Origin: Stutzerimonas stutzeri
GTDB lineage: Bacteria > Pseudomonadota > Gammaproteobacteria > Pseudomonadales > Pseudomonadaceae
Length of the DNA: 64,000 bases
Direction: 5' to 3'
Assembly (NCBI RefSeq): GCF_002909485.1
Contig: NZ_PPXG01000001.1
Span: forward strand, 744,001-808,000
The translations under genes and the position numbers were made by a program. Under the pieces are notes generated by a model. It had not been told where the DNA came from. It saw only the letters and a program-made list of their open reading frames with translations, and searched no databases. This document shows positions 19,117-26,968 of the stretch, piece by piece. Every line of letters begins with the position of its first letter. Within the stretch, counting starts at the first letter, position 1.

Positions 19117-20988
19117 ATGACAACAAGATCGCACCCCGGCATCAAACGCCCACTCGCCGTCGCCGTGCAATGCCTGGCACTGGCCGGCAGCCTCGCCTGG
19201 GCAGGTGCTGCACTAGCCAAACCGGTCAGCTGGGAAGACATCGCCAACGATCACGTGACCACCAGCAACGTGCTGCAGTACGGCATGGGCACCAACGCCC
19301 AGCGCTGGAGCCCGCTGGCTCAGGTCAACGAAAACAATGTGTTCAAGCTGACTCCGGCCTGGTCGTTTTCATTCGGTGACGAGAAGCAGCGCGGACAGGA
19401 ATCCCAGGCCATCATCCATGACGGCGTGATCTACGTGACCGGTTCCTACTCCCGCGTCTTCGCGCTGGATTCCAAGACCGGCAAGCGCCTGTGGAGCTAC
19501 GCACATCGTCTGCCCGACGACATCCGCCCCTGCTGCGACGTGGTCAACCGCGGCGCCGCCATTTATGGCGACAAGATCTACTTCGGCACGCTCGATGCGC
19601 GCCTCGTCGCACTGAACAAAGACACCGGCAAGGTCGTCTGGAACAAGAAATTCGGTGATCATGCCGCCGGCTACACCATGACCGGGGCGCCGACTCTGGT
19701 GAAGGATGGCAAGACCGGCAAGGTGCTGCTGGTACACGGCAGCTCGGGTGACGAGTTCGGTATCGTCGGCAAGCTATTCGCTCGCGACCCGGATACCGGT
19801 GAAGAAGTCTGGATGCGCCCTTTCGTCGAGGGCCACATGGGGCGCCTCAACGGCAAGGACAGTACCCCCACCGGCGACATCAAAGCGCCGTCCTGGCCGG
19901 ATGATCCCAACCACCCGACCGGCAAGAAAGAAGCCTGGAGCCAGGGCGGCGGCGCTCCATGGCAGAGCGCCAGCTTTGACCCGGAAACCAACACGATCAT
20001 CGTCGGCGCCGGTAACCCGGCCCCGTGGAATGGCTGGGAGCGCACTAGCGACGGCGGAAACCCGAAGGATTACGACAGCCTGTATACCTCCGGTCAGGTC
20101 GGCGTCGACCCAAGTACTGGCGAGGTGAAGTGGTTCTACCAGCACACGCCAAACGACGCCTGGGACTTTTCCGGCAACAACGAACTGGTGCTGTTCGACT
20201 ACAAGGACAAGAACGGCAAGACCGTCAAGGCCACTGCCCACGCTGACCGTAACGGTTTCTTTTATGTAGTCGACCGCAAGGACGGCAAACTGCAGAACGC
20301 CTTCCCTTTCGTCGACGGCATCACCTGGGCCAGCCATATCGACCTGGAAACCGGCCGTCCGGTTGAGAACGAGGGCCAACGCCCGCCCAAGCCGGAACCC
20401 GGCGAGAAACACGGCAAATCGGTGGAGGTCTCCCCGCCGTTCCTTGGCGGCAAGAACTGGAACCCCATGGCGTACAGCCAGGACACTGGCCTGTTCTATG
20501 TGCCGGCCAACCATTGGAAAGAGGACTACTGGACCGAAGAAGTCAGCTACAAGAAGGGCTCGGCCTACCTCGGTCAGGGTTTCCGTATCAAGCGCATGTT
20601 CGACGATCACGTCGGTATTCTTCGCGCGATGAACCCCACCACCGGCAAGGTGGAATGGGAGCACAAGGAAAAACTGCCGTTGTGGGCCGGCGTATTGGCC
20701 ACCAAGGGCAACCTGGTCTTCACGGGCACCAGCGACGGCTACTTCAAGGCCTTCAATGCAAAAACCGGTGAGGAGCTGTGGAAGTTCCAGACCGGCAGCG
20801 GAATCATCTCGCCGCCAGTCACCTGGGTCCAGGACGGCGAGCAGTACGTCGGCGTGACCGTCGGCTACGGTGGTGCCGTACCGCTGTGGGGCGGAGACAT
20901 GGCCGTGCTGACCAAACCGGTCGCCCAGGGCGGCTCCTTCTGGGTGTTCAAATTGCCGGACTGGGAAAACAAGACCGCGAAGCGATGA
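19117..20988 (+). CDS. pedE: Calcium-type PQQ-dependent alcohol dehydrogenase (PedE/ExaA-like quinoprotein)
   Basis: A 623-residue periplasmic quinoprotein ethanol dehydrogenase. The signal is MTTRSHPGIKRPLAVAVQCLALAGSLAWAGAALA, from ATG 19117. Visible features are the vicinal disulfide C139-C140 (PCCDVVNRG), metal ligands E213 (SGDEFG) and N300 (GNPAPWN), and catalytic D350 in NDAWDFSGNNE. S352 occupies the position that is Asp in lanthanide enzymes, which predicts calcium use. It is the counterpart of P. aeruginosa ExaA and P. putida PedE. It oxidises primary alcohols to aldehydes and reduces PedF, encoded divergently. Monocistronic, followed by a hairpin. Confidence 0.95.
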   Translation: MTTRSHPGIKRPLAVAVQCLALAGSLAWAGAALAKPVSWEDIANDHVTTSNVLQYGMGTNAQRWSPLAQVNENNVFKLTPAWSFSFGDEKQRGQESQAIIHDGVIYVTGSYSRVFALDSKTGKRLWSYAHRLPDDIRPCCDVVNRGAAIYGDKIYFGTLDARLVALNKDTGKVVWNKKFGDHAAGYTMTGAPTLVKDGKTGKVLLVHGSSGDEFGIVGKLFARDPDTGEEVWMRPFVEGHMGRLNGKDSTPTGDIKAPSWPDDPNHPTGKKEAWSQGGGAPWQSASFDPETNTIIVGAGNPAPWNGWERTSDGGNPKDYDSLYTSGQVGVDPSTGEVKWFYQHTPNDAWDFSGNNELVLFDYKDKNGKTVKATAHADRNGFFYVVDRKDGKLQNAFPFVDGITWASHIDLETGRPVENEGQRPPKPEPGEKHGKSVEVSPPFLGGKNWNPMAYSQDTGLFYVPANHWKEDYWTEEVSYKKGSAYLGQGFRIKRMFDDHVGILRAMNPTTGKVEWEHKEKLPLWAGVLATKGNLVFTGTSDGYFKAFNAKTGEELWKFQTGSGIISPPVTWVQDGEQYVGVTVGYGGAVPLWGGDMAVLTKPVAQGGSFWVFKLPDWENKTAKR

Positions 20989-20994
20989 GCTAAA

Positions 20995-21021
20995 GCGTGC
21001 CCGTCATAGCGGCGGGCACGC
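20995..21021 (+). terminator. Hairpin after pedE
   Basis: Perfect 9-bp inverted repeat GCGTGCCCG / CGGGCACGC with a 9-nt loop, 7 nt after the stop codon. There is no T-run behind it, so termination may be weak or the hairpin may protect the 3' end. Confidence 0.45.
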
Positions 21022-21026
21022 CTCAG

Positions 21027-21036
21027 CACCAAGGTA
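21027..21036 (-). promoter_or_regulatory. TACYTTGGTA-box upstream of the pentapeptide-repeat gene
   Basis: CACCAAGGTA on the + strand, TACCTTGGTG on the - strand (9 of 10). It lies 112 bp upstream of the start at 21148. This copy is in the opposite orientation relative to its downstream gene, as a dyad would allow. Confidence 0.45.
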
Positions 21037-21147
21037 CAGCGCTTCACGCGGTACGTCTGGCAAGTCGGCAACGAGTTGGCGCTCTCGCCGATAAGCCAGA
21101 AATGCCGCGCGAGCGCTCCTTTCCGCCTACTCCCCGGATGAATCGTC

Positions 21148-21801
21148 ATGACTACACTCCCCCACCTGCTACTGCCACTGGCGCTTCTGGCCAGCAGCGC
21201 AACCTTTGCCGCCGAGGGCGGGCCTCTGACCATCAACGGCTGCGTCCTTGAACCCGATAGTCAGTGTGCCAACGCCGACCTGCGCGGTGCCGACCTCAGC
21301 AATCAGGATCTTCGACGGATAAACCTCGCCGGTGCCAATCTGTCAGGTGCGAATCTGCGTCATGCTGTGCTCGATCTAGCCAATCTGGAAAAGGCCGACC
21401 TTACCGACGCCACCCTGAACCGCGCGAGCCTGCAGCAGGCCAATCTGCGCCTGGCAAATTTCACCAACGCCCGGCTGATTGCCATTCAAGGCTGGGGCCT
21501 CTTCGCCCAGGCGGCGCAGTTCAAGGGCGCTGACCTCACCGGTGCCTATCTTGAGTTTGCTCGTATGAGCGGCGCAAAGATGCACGACAGCAATCTGCGC
21601 GCTGCGGATCTGGAAATGACCTGGCTCAGCAAAGCGGATCTCAAGGGTGCCGATCTGACCGATGCCAACCTGCAGGAGGCGAAGCTCAACGATGCCAATC
21701 TGGGCGATGCCGTGCTGACCGGTGCGCGCAGGCATTACGCGACCTTTCAGGGGACTAACATGGAAGGCTGCAAGGACTGCCCGCACGACTGGGAAAAATG
21801 A
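21148..21801 (+). CDS. Exported pentapeptide-repeat protein of the quinoprotein island
   Basis: A 217-residue protein with a signal peptide (MTTLPHLLLPLALLASSATFAAEG) and then about 30 tandem A(D/N)LXX pentapeptides, e.g. ADLRGADLSNQDLRRINLAGANL and ADLTDANLQEAKLNDANLGDAVL, which fold as a right-handed quadrilateral beta-helix. Repeat order breaks near residues 110-120 (RLIAIQGWGLFAQAAQFKG). Cysteines lie at both ends (GCVLEPDSQC; GCKDC). Homologues sit beside pedE in other pseudomonads. Function is unknown; the signal peptide and location make a periplasmic partner of the dehydrogenases likely. Confidence 0.85.
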   Translation: MTTLPHLLLPLALLASSATFAAEGGPLTINGCVLEPDSQCANADLRGADLSNQDLRRINLAGANLSGANLRHAVLDLANLEKADLTDATLNRASLQQANLRLANFTNARLIAIQGWGLFAQAAQFKGADLTGAYLEFARMSGAKMHDSNLRAADLEMTWLSKADLKGADLTDANLQEAKLNDANLGDAVLTGARRHYATFQGTNMEGCKDCPHDWEK

Positions 21802-21952
21802 CAAACCAGTCCACGAACAAAGCGCGATTTGTCGTCATTGCCGGGCTCAATCGACCTGATTGAGAAATCTGTAGCTGCGCCTCCTCACGAAATTCATCCA
21901 GTCGCCGACTTAATGACTAGGCGGTCTTGCCTCACCACTGGATGCAAATACG

Positions 21953-23269
21953 ATGTTCAACAATCACCTCAAACGAGAACTGGCCGAGCTACGCGAAGAA
22001 GTCGCGATCAACGGCCAGATCAAGGACTCGTTGTACAGGGAGATGATGGTCTTGGAAGTGGACCGGCAAGGACGCATCGAGCACGCCAACGAACTGTTCC
22101 TCAGCGAAATGGGCTATCGCCGTGACGATATTGTCGGCCGTCCACTTGACGACTTCTTCACTCAGCCGTTTCGCGGCGAGCCCAATTACGCTCGGCTGAA
22201 AAACGCCATGCAGCGCGCCGAACACATCAGTGGTGCCTATCGGCTGCTGCGCGGCGATGGCAAGGAAGCCTGGCTACGCTCCATCTGGCAACCGATCAAG
22301 GGCTCGGACGGCACGCTGCACCGCTTCACCCTGTGCGCGACCAACCTGACGCGCACCATCGAAACCTCCCGCGAACATGAGGCGGTGATCAATGCCCTGA
22401 TGCGCTCGACCGCGGTCATCGAATTCGACCTGAGCGGGCATGTCATCACCGCAAACAAGCGCTTTCTTGACGGCATGGGTTATCGCCTCGAGCAAATCAC
22501 GGGCAAGCACCACCGCATGTTCTGCGACCGCGAAGAAGCCGACTCGGCTGCGTACCGGGAGTTCTGGTCCAGCCTGAACCGCGGCGAATACATCGTCGAA
22601 CGCTTCAAGCGGATCGACGCACATGGCCAAACGGTTTGGCTCGAAGCCTCCTACAACCCGGTACACGACGCACACGGCAAACTGTACAAGGTGATCAAGT
22701 TCGCCACGGTCGTCACCGATCAGGTCAACCGTGAACTGGCCGTCGCCGAGGCCGCAACCATTGCCTACGATACCTCGCGGCACACCGACCTCAGCGCCCA
22801 GCGAGGTGCCCAAGTCGTTCAGCAGACGGTCGACGTGATGCGTCGTATTGCGCAACAGATGCAGCAGGCCTCCGACGGCATCGAGGCGCTCGACAAACAG
22901 TCCCAGCTGATCAGTGCAATCCTGAAGACCATCAGCGGCATCGCCGACCAGACCAATCTACTGGCGCTCAACGCAGCCATCGAAGCGGCGAGAGCTGGCG
23001 ACCAGGGCCGCGGTTTCGCCGTGGTGGCTGATGAGGTGCGCCATTTGGCCGCCCGAACCAGCAATGCTGCAGAAGAAATCATTGGTGTGGTGCAGAAGAA
23101 CCAGGACCTCGCGCAAGCGGCTGTACGCAGCATGTCCACCAGCCGGAGCCAAGCCGAACAGGGATTGGAGTTCGCCAACCAGGCTGGTGCGGTGATCGTC
23201 GAGATTCAGGACGGTGCGCAACGCGTGGTGAGCGCCGTCGGGCAGTTTGCCAGCCAACTGAAGACCTGA
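21953..23269 (+). CDS. Soluble PAS-PAS chemoreceptor (BdlA-like methyl-accepting protein)
   Basis: A 438-residue cytoplasmic receptor without a TM segment. PAS domain 1 is at ~25-135 ([30 protein letters not shown]) and PAS domain 2 at ~145-260 ([29 protein letters not shown]). The short MCP signalling domain at ~290-430 has the hairpin tip [35 protein letters not shown]. Length and architecture match BdlA, which controls biofilm dispersal in P. aeruginosa, and Aer-like energy sensors. It lies inside the ped island between the pentapeptide gene and the two-component genes, but no TACYTTGGTA box precedes it. The ribosome-binding site is weak. Confidence 0.85.
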   Translation: MFNNHLKRELAELREEVAINGQIKDSLYREMMVLEVDRQGRIEHANELFLSEMGYRRDDIVGRPLDDFFTQPFRGEPNYARLKNAMQRAEHISGAYRLLRGDGKEAWLRSIWQPIKGSDGTLHRFTLCATNLTRTIETSREHEAVINALMRSTAVIEFDLSGHVITANKRFLDGMGYRLEQITGKHHRMFCDREEADSAAYREFWSSLNRGEYIVERFKRIDAHGQTVWLEASYNPVHDAHGKLYKVIKFATVVTDQVNRELAVAEAATIAYDTSRHTDLSAQRGAQVVQQTVDVMRRIAQQMQQASDGIEALDKQSQLISAILKTISGIADQTNLLALNAAIEAARAGDQGRGFAVVADEVRHLAARTSNAAEEIIGVVQKNQDLAQAAVRSMSTSRSQAEQGLEFANQAGAVIVEIQDGAQRVVSAVGQFASQLKT

Positions 23270-23435
23270 TGAATACCAGGCGCCCCATTGCCCAGGAAAT
23301 CAATGGCGACAGTCTTCTGGACTGCGCTATAGCGAGGGCATGCAAACTGTCTGGCGAGCGCTCAAAACACGCGATGGAATGCTTCCAGGCTGCGGTGTGT
23401 TTTGCCTGTCTTTCTGGTTTCCGAGGATCCAACGA

Positions 23436-24071
23436 TTGAGCCAGAAACTAATCATTCATATTCCGCAACATGCTGAGCTCGACAAGCTGCCAGCGTTCGA
23501 GGGGATCACGTGCGAACGCATCGTCACTCCAGCGACGCCGGACGACTTTCGTGCAGCGGTAAACGAAATAGCTGCATTCAGCTGCATCGGATTCGATACC
23601 GAATCCAAACCGACCTTCAAGGTCGGCGAGGTTTCCAGCGGCCCGCATCTGATCCAGTTTGCCACGCCGGACAAGGCCTATCTGTTCCAGGTGTTCGCGC
23701 CAGGTTGCATCGAAGCGGCTCGTATCGTGCTTCAGGCACGGGATATCGTGAAGATCGGATTCGGATTGAAGTCCGATCGCAGCCGGCTGCGCAGCAGGCT
23801 GGATATCCAAGCGAACCAGCTGCTCGACCTCGGTTCAACCCTGCGCTATCAGGGCAAGAAGGGTCAGGTGGGCCTGCGCGGCGCTGTAGCTGGAGTGCTC
23901 AACGCACGGGTCAGTAAATCCCGCAGCGTGGCAACGTCGAACTGGGCAAGAGCCACGCTGACAGAGGCTCAGCAATCGTATGCAGCGAACGACGCCTATG
24001 CAGCGTTAAGGGTCTTTCTCGGCCTGCCTGCCGAACAGCAGCAAATGCTGTTAGGCGAAGGCCGCAATTGA
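23436..24071 (+). CDS. 3'-5' exonuclease domain protein (DEDDy family)
   Basis: A 211-residue protein if it starts at TTG 23436, preceded by GAGG 9 nt upstream; an in-frame ATG at 23379 would add 19 residues of unlikely sequence. Exo I is CIGFDTES, Exo II is about KIGFGLKSDRSRL, and Exo III is YAANDAYAALRVF (Y-x3-D), the RNase D/WRN-type DEDDy exonuclease core. No helicase or HRDC domain is present. It probably trims 3' ends of RNA or DNA. It has no obvious link to alcohol oxidation and may be a background gene within the island. Confidence 0.75.
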   Translation: MSQKLIIHIPQHAELDKLPAFEGITCERIVTPATPDDFRAAVNEIAAFSCIGFDTESKPTFKVGEVSSGPHLIQFATPDKAYLFQVFAPGCIEAARIVLQARDIVKIGFGLKSDRSRLRSRLDIQANQLLDLGSTLRYQGKKGQVGLRGAVAGVLNARVSKSRSVATSNWARATLTEAQQSYAANDAYAALRVFLGLPAEQQQMLLGEGRN

Positions 24072-24132
24072 CCACAGACCTGCGCTTACCCATTTAGCAG
24101 GTCTGCGCTGCGCCGTGCAGGGGGCGGCCTGC

Positions 24133-24792
24133 TCAGGCCTCGCAGACCATCCGGTCGCCGACGCGCAACAGGCCCTGATCAATAGCCAGGTGTACCAGCT
24201 CCGCCTGGGAGCTGATCTCCAGCTTGTTTTTCAGCAATGCCATATGGTTCGAGACAGTCTTGCTGCTGATGCACAGCCGCTCGGCAATCTCCCGGTTGCC
24301 TATCCCGCGGGCGAGCATGATGAAGATCTCCATCTCCCGCGGCGTCATCTCGGCCAAGCGCCCCTTCATCGGGGACTGTGAGGGCCTTTGGCACGCCAGC
24401 TCGGTGGCCAGCGGCTGCTCGATGAAGGACTGCCCGGAGAGCACCTTGCGTACCGCCTCGACCAGCACGTCGGGTGCGCAGCGCTTGGTCAGATAGCCGG
24501 ATGCCCCGGCATCCAATGCCTGACGGACCAGCGCCAGCTCATCGTGCATGCTGAAGATCAGCACCGGCAACAGCGGTAATCGCTGCCGCAGGCGGCGGCA
24601 GGTTTCCAGCCCGCTGATGCCGGGCAGCCCCAAGTCGAGGACAACCAGGCTGGGAATGCTCTCCTGCACCTGCTGCAGCGCCTGCTCGCCACTGGCCGCC
24701 TCGCTGACCGTCACCTCTGGGAGTAACGCGGTGAGCAGACTGGCGTAGCCCTGACGTACCACCGCATGGTCATCCACCAGCAGGATCTTCAT
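24133..24792 (-). CDS. pedR2: LuxR/NarL-type response regulator (PedR2/EraR-like)
   Basis: A 219-residue regulator. The receiver domain has the DDH pocket at 7-9 and phospho-acceptor D53 (LVVLDLGLPGISG); the C-terminal LuxR helix-turn-helix is LTPREMEIFIMLARGIGNREIAERLCISSKTVSNHMALLKNKL (MTPRE in this protein). ATG 24792 overlaps the kinase stop codon (ATGA), so the pair is translationally coupled. In P. putida, PedR2 activates pedE and represses pedH when lanthanides are absent; P. aeruginosa has the analogous EraSR. Assignment to PedR2 rests on adjacency to pedE, on the paired HisKA_3 kinase and on the presence of both dehydrogenases. Confidence 0.82.
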   Translation of the reverse strand: MKILLVDDHAVVRQGYASLLTALLPEVTVSEAASGEQALQQVQESIPSLVVLDLGLPGISGLETCRRLRQRLPLLPVLIFSMHDELALVRQALDAGASGYLTKRCAPDVLVEAVRKVLSGQSFIEQPLATELACQRPSQSPMKGRLAEMTPREMEIFIMLARGIGNREIAERLCISSKTVSNHMALLKNKLEISSQAELVHLAIDQGLLRVGDRMVCEA

Positions 24793-26054
24793 GACGCTAC
24801 CTCTTTCGATGCCAGGTTCAAATAAAGCGTCCAGCCACTTCCTGGCCGATGCCTCAAGCGCAGCCGAGCGCCGAGGCAGCGCGCATGCTCGACCATCGAG
24901 CGCAGGCCAACCCCGGCCTGCTCCGGAGGCGAGCCGTGACCGTTGTCGCAGAGCAGCAAGCGCAGGCCGTTGCCTGTGCCGTGCAAATGCAGCCTCACTC
25001 GCGTGGCGCGCGCGTGGCGGGCTACATTGGTCAGCGCCTCTTGCACCATGCGATATAGATGAACCTTGGCATCCATCGACAGCGCGGGAATCACACCCTG
25101 CCGCCGGACTTCGCACGCGATGCCCTGCGTGTTCTGCCATTGCTGGGCGAGTTGATCGATAGCATCTTCAAGGTCCAGGTGATCGAGCATTACCGGATAT
25201 AGATCGTGCACCAGCGCACGAAAGCCGTTTTGCAGGTCGAGGCTGTGTCGCTCGAGATGGGCCGCGTTTTCACGTACGGCATCCGGCTGGTCCGCCTGCA
25301 CGCGAAGCAAGCAGACCCGAGCGCGAATTCCGGCGAGATACTGGCCAAGGTCGTCGTGCAGCGCTTGCGCCAGCCGGGTGCGTTCGCGCTCCTGCAAGGC
25401 GAGCAGCGCCTGGGTCAACCGGTCGTTATCCGCCCGGGTATCTTCAAGCGCAGCGGCCATATGATTGAACCGCTCGGCCAGTTGGCGAGCTTCGGCGAAT
25501 CGATGTGACGGCAAACGGGTATCGAGGCGGCCGTCGGCAATACGCACCAGCGCGCTCAGGAGTTCGCCCAGCACGCGCATCCCCGGCCGCACCGCCCAGC
25601 GGATCGCCAGCAGGCAAAGCAGCAACGCAAGGCCGAACAACACCAGCAGCTGCAGCAGCGAATCTCGAACCTCCTCGACCTCATCACTCGGGTCGACACT
25701 GATCAGCAGGCGCTCGCCGTTCGGCAGGCCTACCACCGTTGGCGCAACCTGCTCGGCCGGATACAGCCAGGCACCTAACCAGTCGTCGAACCTCGATTCA
25801 GCAGAACTTAGGTCAGCGTCCTGCTCCTTCAGCCAACGCACGCGAATGTGCCGCAGGCTATCGGTAAGCCCCGGGCGCAACGACTCAGGATTACGCTCGA
25901 CCATTTCACTGAGATAACCCACCACCGCAGCAGCGGCATCCAACTCGCGCTGCACGTCATGGCTGGCCTGGCGGATAAGCACCGCCAGGCAAACCAGCGT
26001 TACCAGCGCAAAAAACAGCGTGACAAGCAAATTGATTCGCCAGAGCGCGGACAT
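24789..26054 (-). CDS. pedS2: HisKA_3 sensor histidine kinase (PedS2/EraS-like)
   Basis: A 421-residue membrane kinase from ATG 26054 (AGGAGA 8 nt upstream). TM1 is at ~8-27, a small periplasmic domain at ~28-130 and TM2 at ~132-152. A HAMP region (~153-205) leads into HisKA_3 with phospho-acceptor H233 (ALHDDLGQYLAGIRA) and an ATPase domain (DNGHGSPPEQAGVGLRSM). The sensor domain has acidic clusters (EQDADLSSAESRFDD, DPSDEVEEVRD) that could bind a cation. In P. putida the equivalent kinase responds to lanthanides. It is co-transcribed with the regulator gene and probably with the cupredoxin-like gene 60 nt upstream. Confidence 0.82.
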   Translation of the reverse strand: MSALWRINLLVTLFFALVTLVCLAVLIRQASHDVQRELDAAAAVVGYLSEMVERNPESLRPGLTDSLRHIRVRWLKEQDADLSSAESRFDDWLGAWLYPAEQVAPTVVGLPNGERLLISVDPSDEVEEVRDSLLQLLVLFGLALLLCLLAIRWAVRPGMRVLGELLSALVRIADGRLDTRLPSHRFAEARQLAERFNHMAAALEDTRADNDRLTQALLALQERERTRLAQALHDDLGQYLAGIRARVCLLRVQADQPDAVRENAAHLERHSLDLQNGFRALVHDLYPVMLDHLDLEDAIDQLAQQWQNTQGIACEVRRQGVIPALSMDAKVHLYRMVQEALTNVARHARATRVRLHLHGTGNGLRLLLCDNGHGSPPEQAGVGLRSMVEHARCLGARLRLRHRPGSGWTLYLNLASKEVAS

Positions 26055-26114
26055 GTCACAGATCTCCTGTAGCCACTGAGCGGTCCGGCCCGGCGGCATG
26101 CACTGCAACCAGCC

Positions 26115-26552
26115 TCACTTGACTACGAATCGGCCTTCCATCCCCTTGTTTTGCAGGCCCTTGCAGTAGAACGGATAGCTGCCCGGCTTGACCGGCAGGA
26201 AGAAAATCTCCGCTTCACCGGCATCCTCGAATTCCAACTCGACCAGCGTGATGGCCTTGATCTCTACCCCACCCGCTTCAATCTTGCGCAGGAAAATGGA
26301 TTGGGCGAATTCGGGAGCCTGGAAAGCGCACTCCTTCTGGCCGTCGGAGCTGACCTTGAGCTGATAGGCAACGCCCGTTTCAAGCTGGTATTCCTTTTGC
26401 GAGACGGCGTAGTCGCTCTCCTCCGAGCCGAACCGTAGGTCTGGCAACGCCTGGGTACGGCGGGTCAGATCACCGGCGGCATGGCCCTGATCGAAACCAA
26501 TCAGGCTGCCGATGAACAGCAAGTTGAGCAGCAGCGCTTTGTAGGTGGGCAT
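26115..26552 (-). CDS. Exported cupredoxin-fold-like protein lacking copper-site histidines
   Basis: A 145-residue protein with a signal peptide (MPTYKALLLNLLFIGSLIGFDQGHAAG). The mature part resembles small cupredoxins: IKAITLVELEFEDAGEAEIFFLPVKPGSYPFYCKGLQNKGMEGRFVV has the loop that normally carries the Cys-His-Met ligands. Here Cys130 and Met138 are present, but there is no histidine anywhere in the mature chain, so a classical type-1 copper site cannot form. A second cysteine is at 75. It is the first gene of a likely operon with the PedS2/PedR2-like pair, preceded by a perfect TACCTTGGTA box. A sensory or chaperone role for the kinase is possible. Confidence 0.7.
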   Translation of the reverse strand: MPTYKALLLNLLFIGSLIGFDQGHAAGDLTRRTQALPDLRFGSEESDYAVSQKEYQLETGVAYQLKVSSDGQKECAFQAPEFAQSIFLRKIEAGGVEIKAITLVELEFEDAGEAEIFFLPVKPGSYPFYCKGLQNKGMEGRFVVK

Positions 26553-26616
26553 GGCGATGGCCTCATTTATTGTTTTCGGTAGCCCATCCTAAGGCGCCCC
26601 AAGCGGCCCAGCTTCC

Positions 26617-26626
26617 TACCTTGGTA
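26617..26626. promoter_or_regulatory. Perfect TACCTTGGTA box upstream of the cupredoxin-pedS2-pedR2 operon
   Basis: TACCTTGGTA, the best match of the set, inside CTACC-TT-GGTAG (5-bp arms, 2-nt centre). It is 64 bp upstream of the leftward gene's start codon at 26552. Confidence 0.55.
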
Positions 26627-26788
26627 GCGGCCAGTTGCATTCAGATCGGTCGCGATCCTGCTGTTTTGAGCAGCCCAAAAGGCAAGAACGCGATCAGCCG
26701 GCCCCGGATTCGGCCGTTGAGCGCCGTTCTGCGCTTCGGTGGTTTTCCCGAGGGACGCCCGAGCCGATCAGCAACCGGCCAAAACCAG

Positions 26789-26812
26789 TACCAAAGTAGC
26801 AAGACCAAGGTA
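26789..26812 (-). promoter_or_regulatory. Pair of TACYTTGGTA boxes upstream of the dCache chemoreceptor gene
   Basis: Two copies 14 bp apart on the - strand: TACTTTGGTA (26789-26798) and TACCTTGGTC (26803-26812), each 9 of 10. They lie 157-180 bp upstream of the chemoreceptor start at 26969. Confidence 0.45.
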
Positions 26813-26968
26813 TCACTCAACAAATCACGGCCCAGGCCGCCATAACGGTACACGTGATGCCATATGGACATCGGCCTCCTGCTACTGCACCACGCCAGAG
26901 AATCGCGGCGGTTTCACCGTGCACGTACGCCACCAATTTTCTTGCGCTAATCAGGAGTGGGAACCGTG

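Larger units (their letters stand above)
26553..26968. promoter_or_regulatory. Intergenic region between cupredoxin-like gene and chemoreceptor (416 bp) with three boxes
   Basis: It holds three TACYTTGGTA-type boxes: a perfect one at 26617-26626 within the dyad CTACC-TT-GGTAG, and two on the - strand at 26789-26798 (TACTTTGGTA) and 26803-26812 (TACCTTGGTC). A 76-codon - strand frame (26641-26871) has AGGAGG only 3 nt before its ATG and one hydrophobic stretch; I do not consider it a reliable gene. The rest shows no other feature. Confidence 0.5.

Noticed and set aside
26641..26871. Possible 76-residue protein on the - strand with an AGGAGG just before its ATG
   Set aside because: The spacing (3 nt) is too short, the composition is Arg/Pro/Gly-rich with no recognisable domain, and two regulatory boxes fall inside it. 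It is mentioned only within the intergenic entry.
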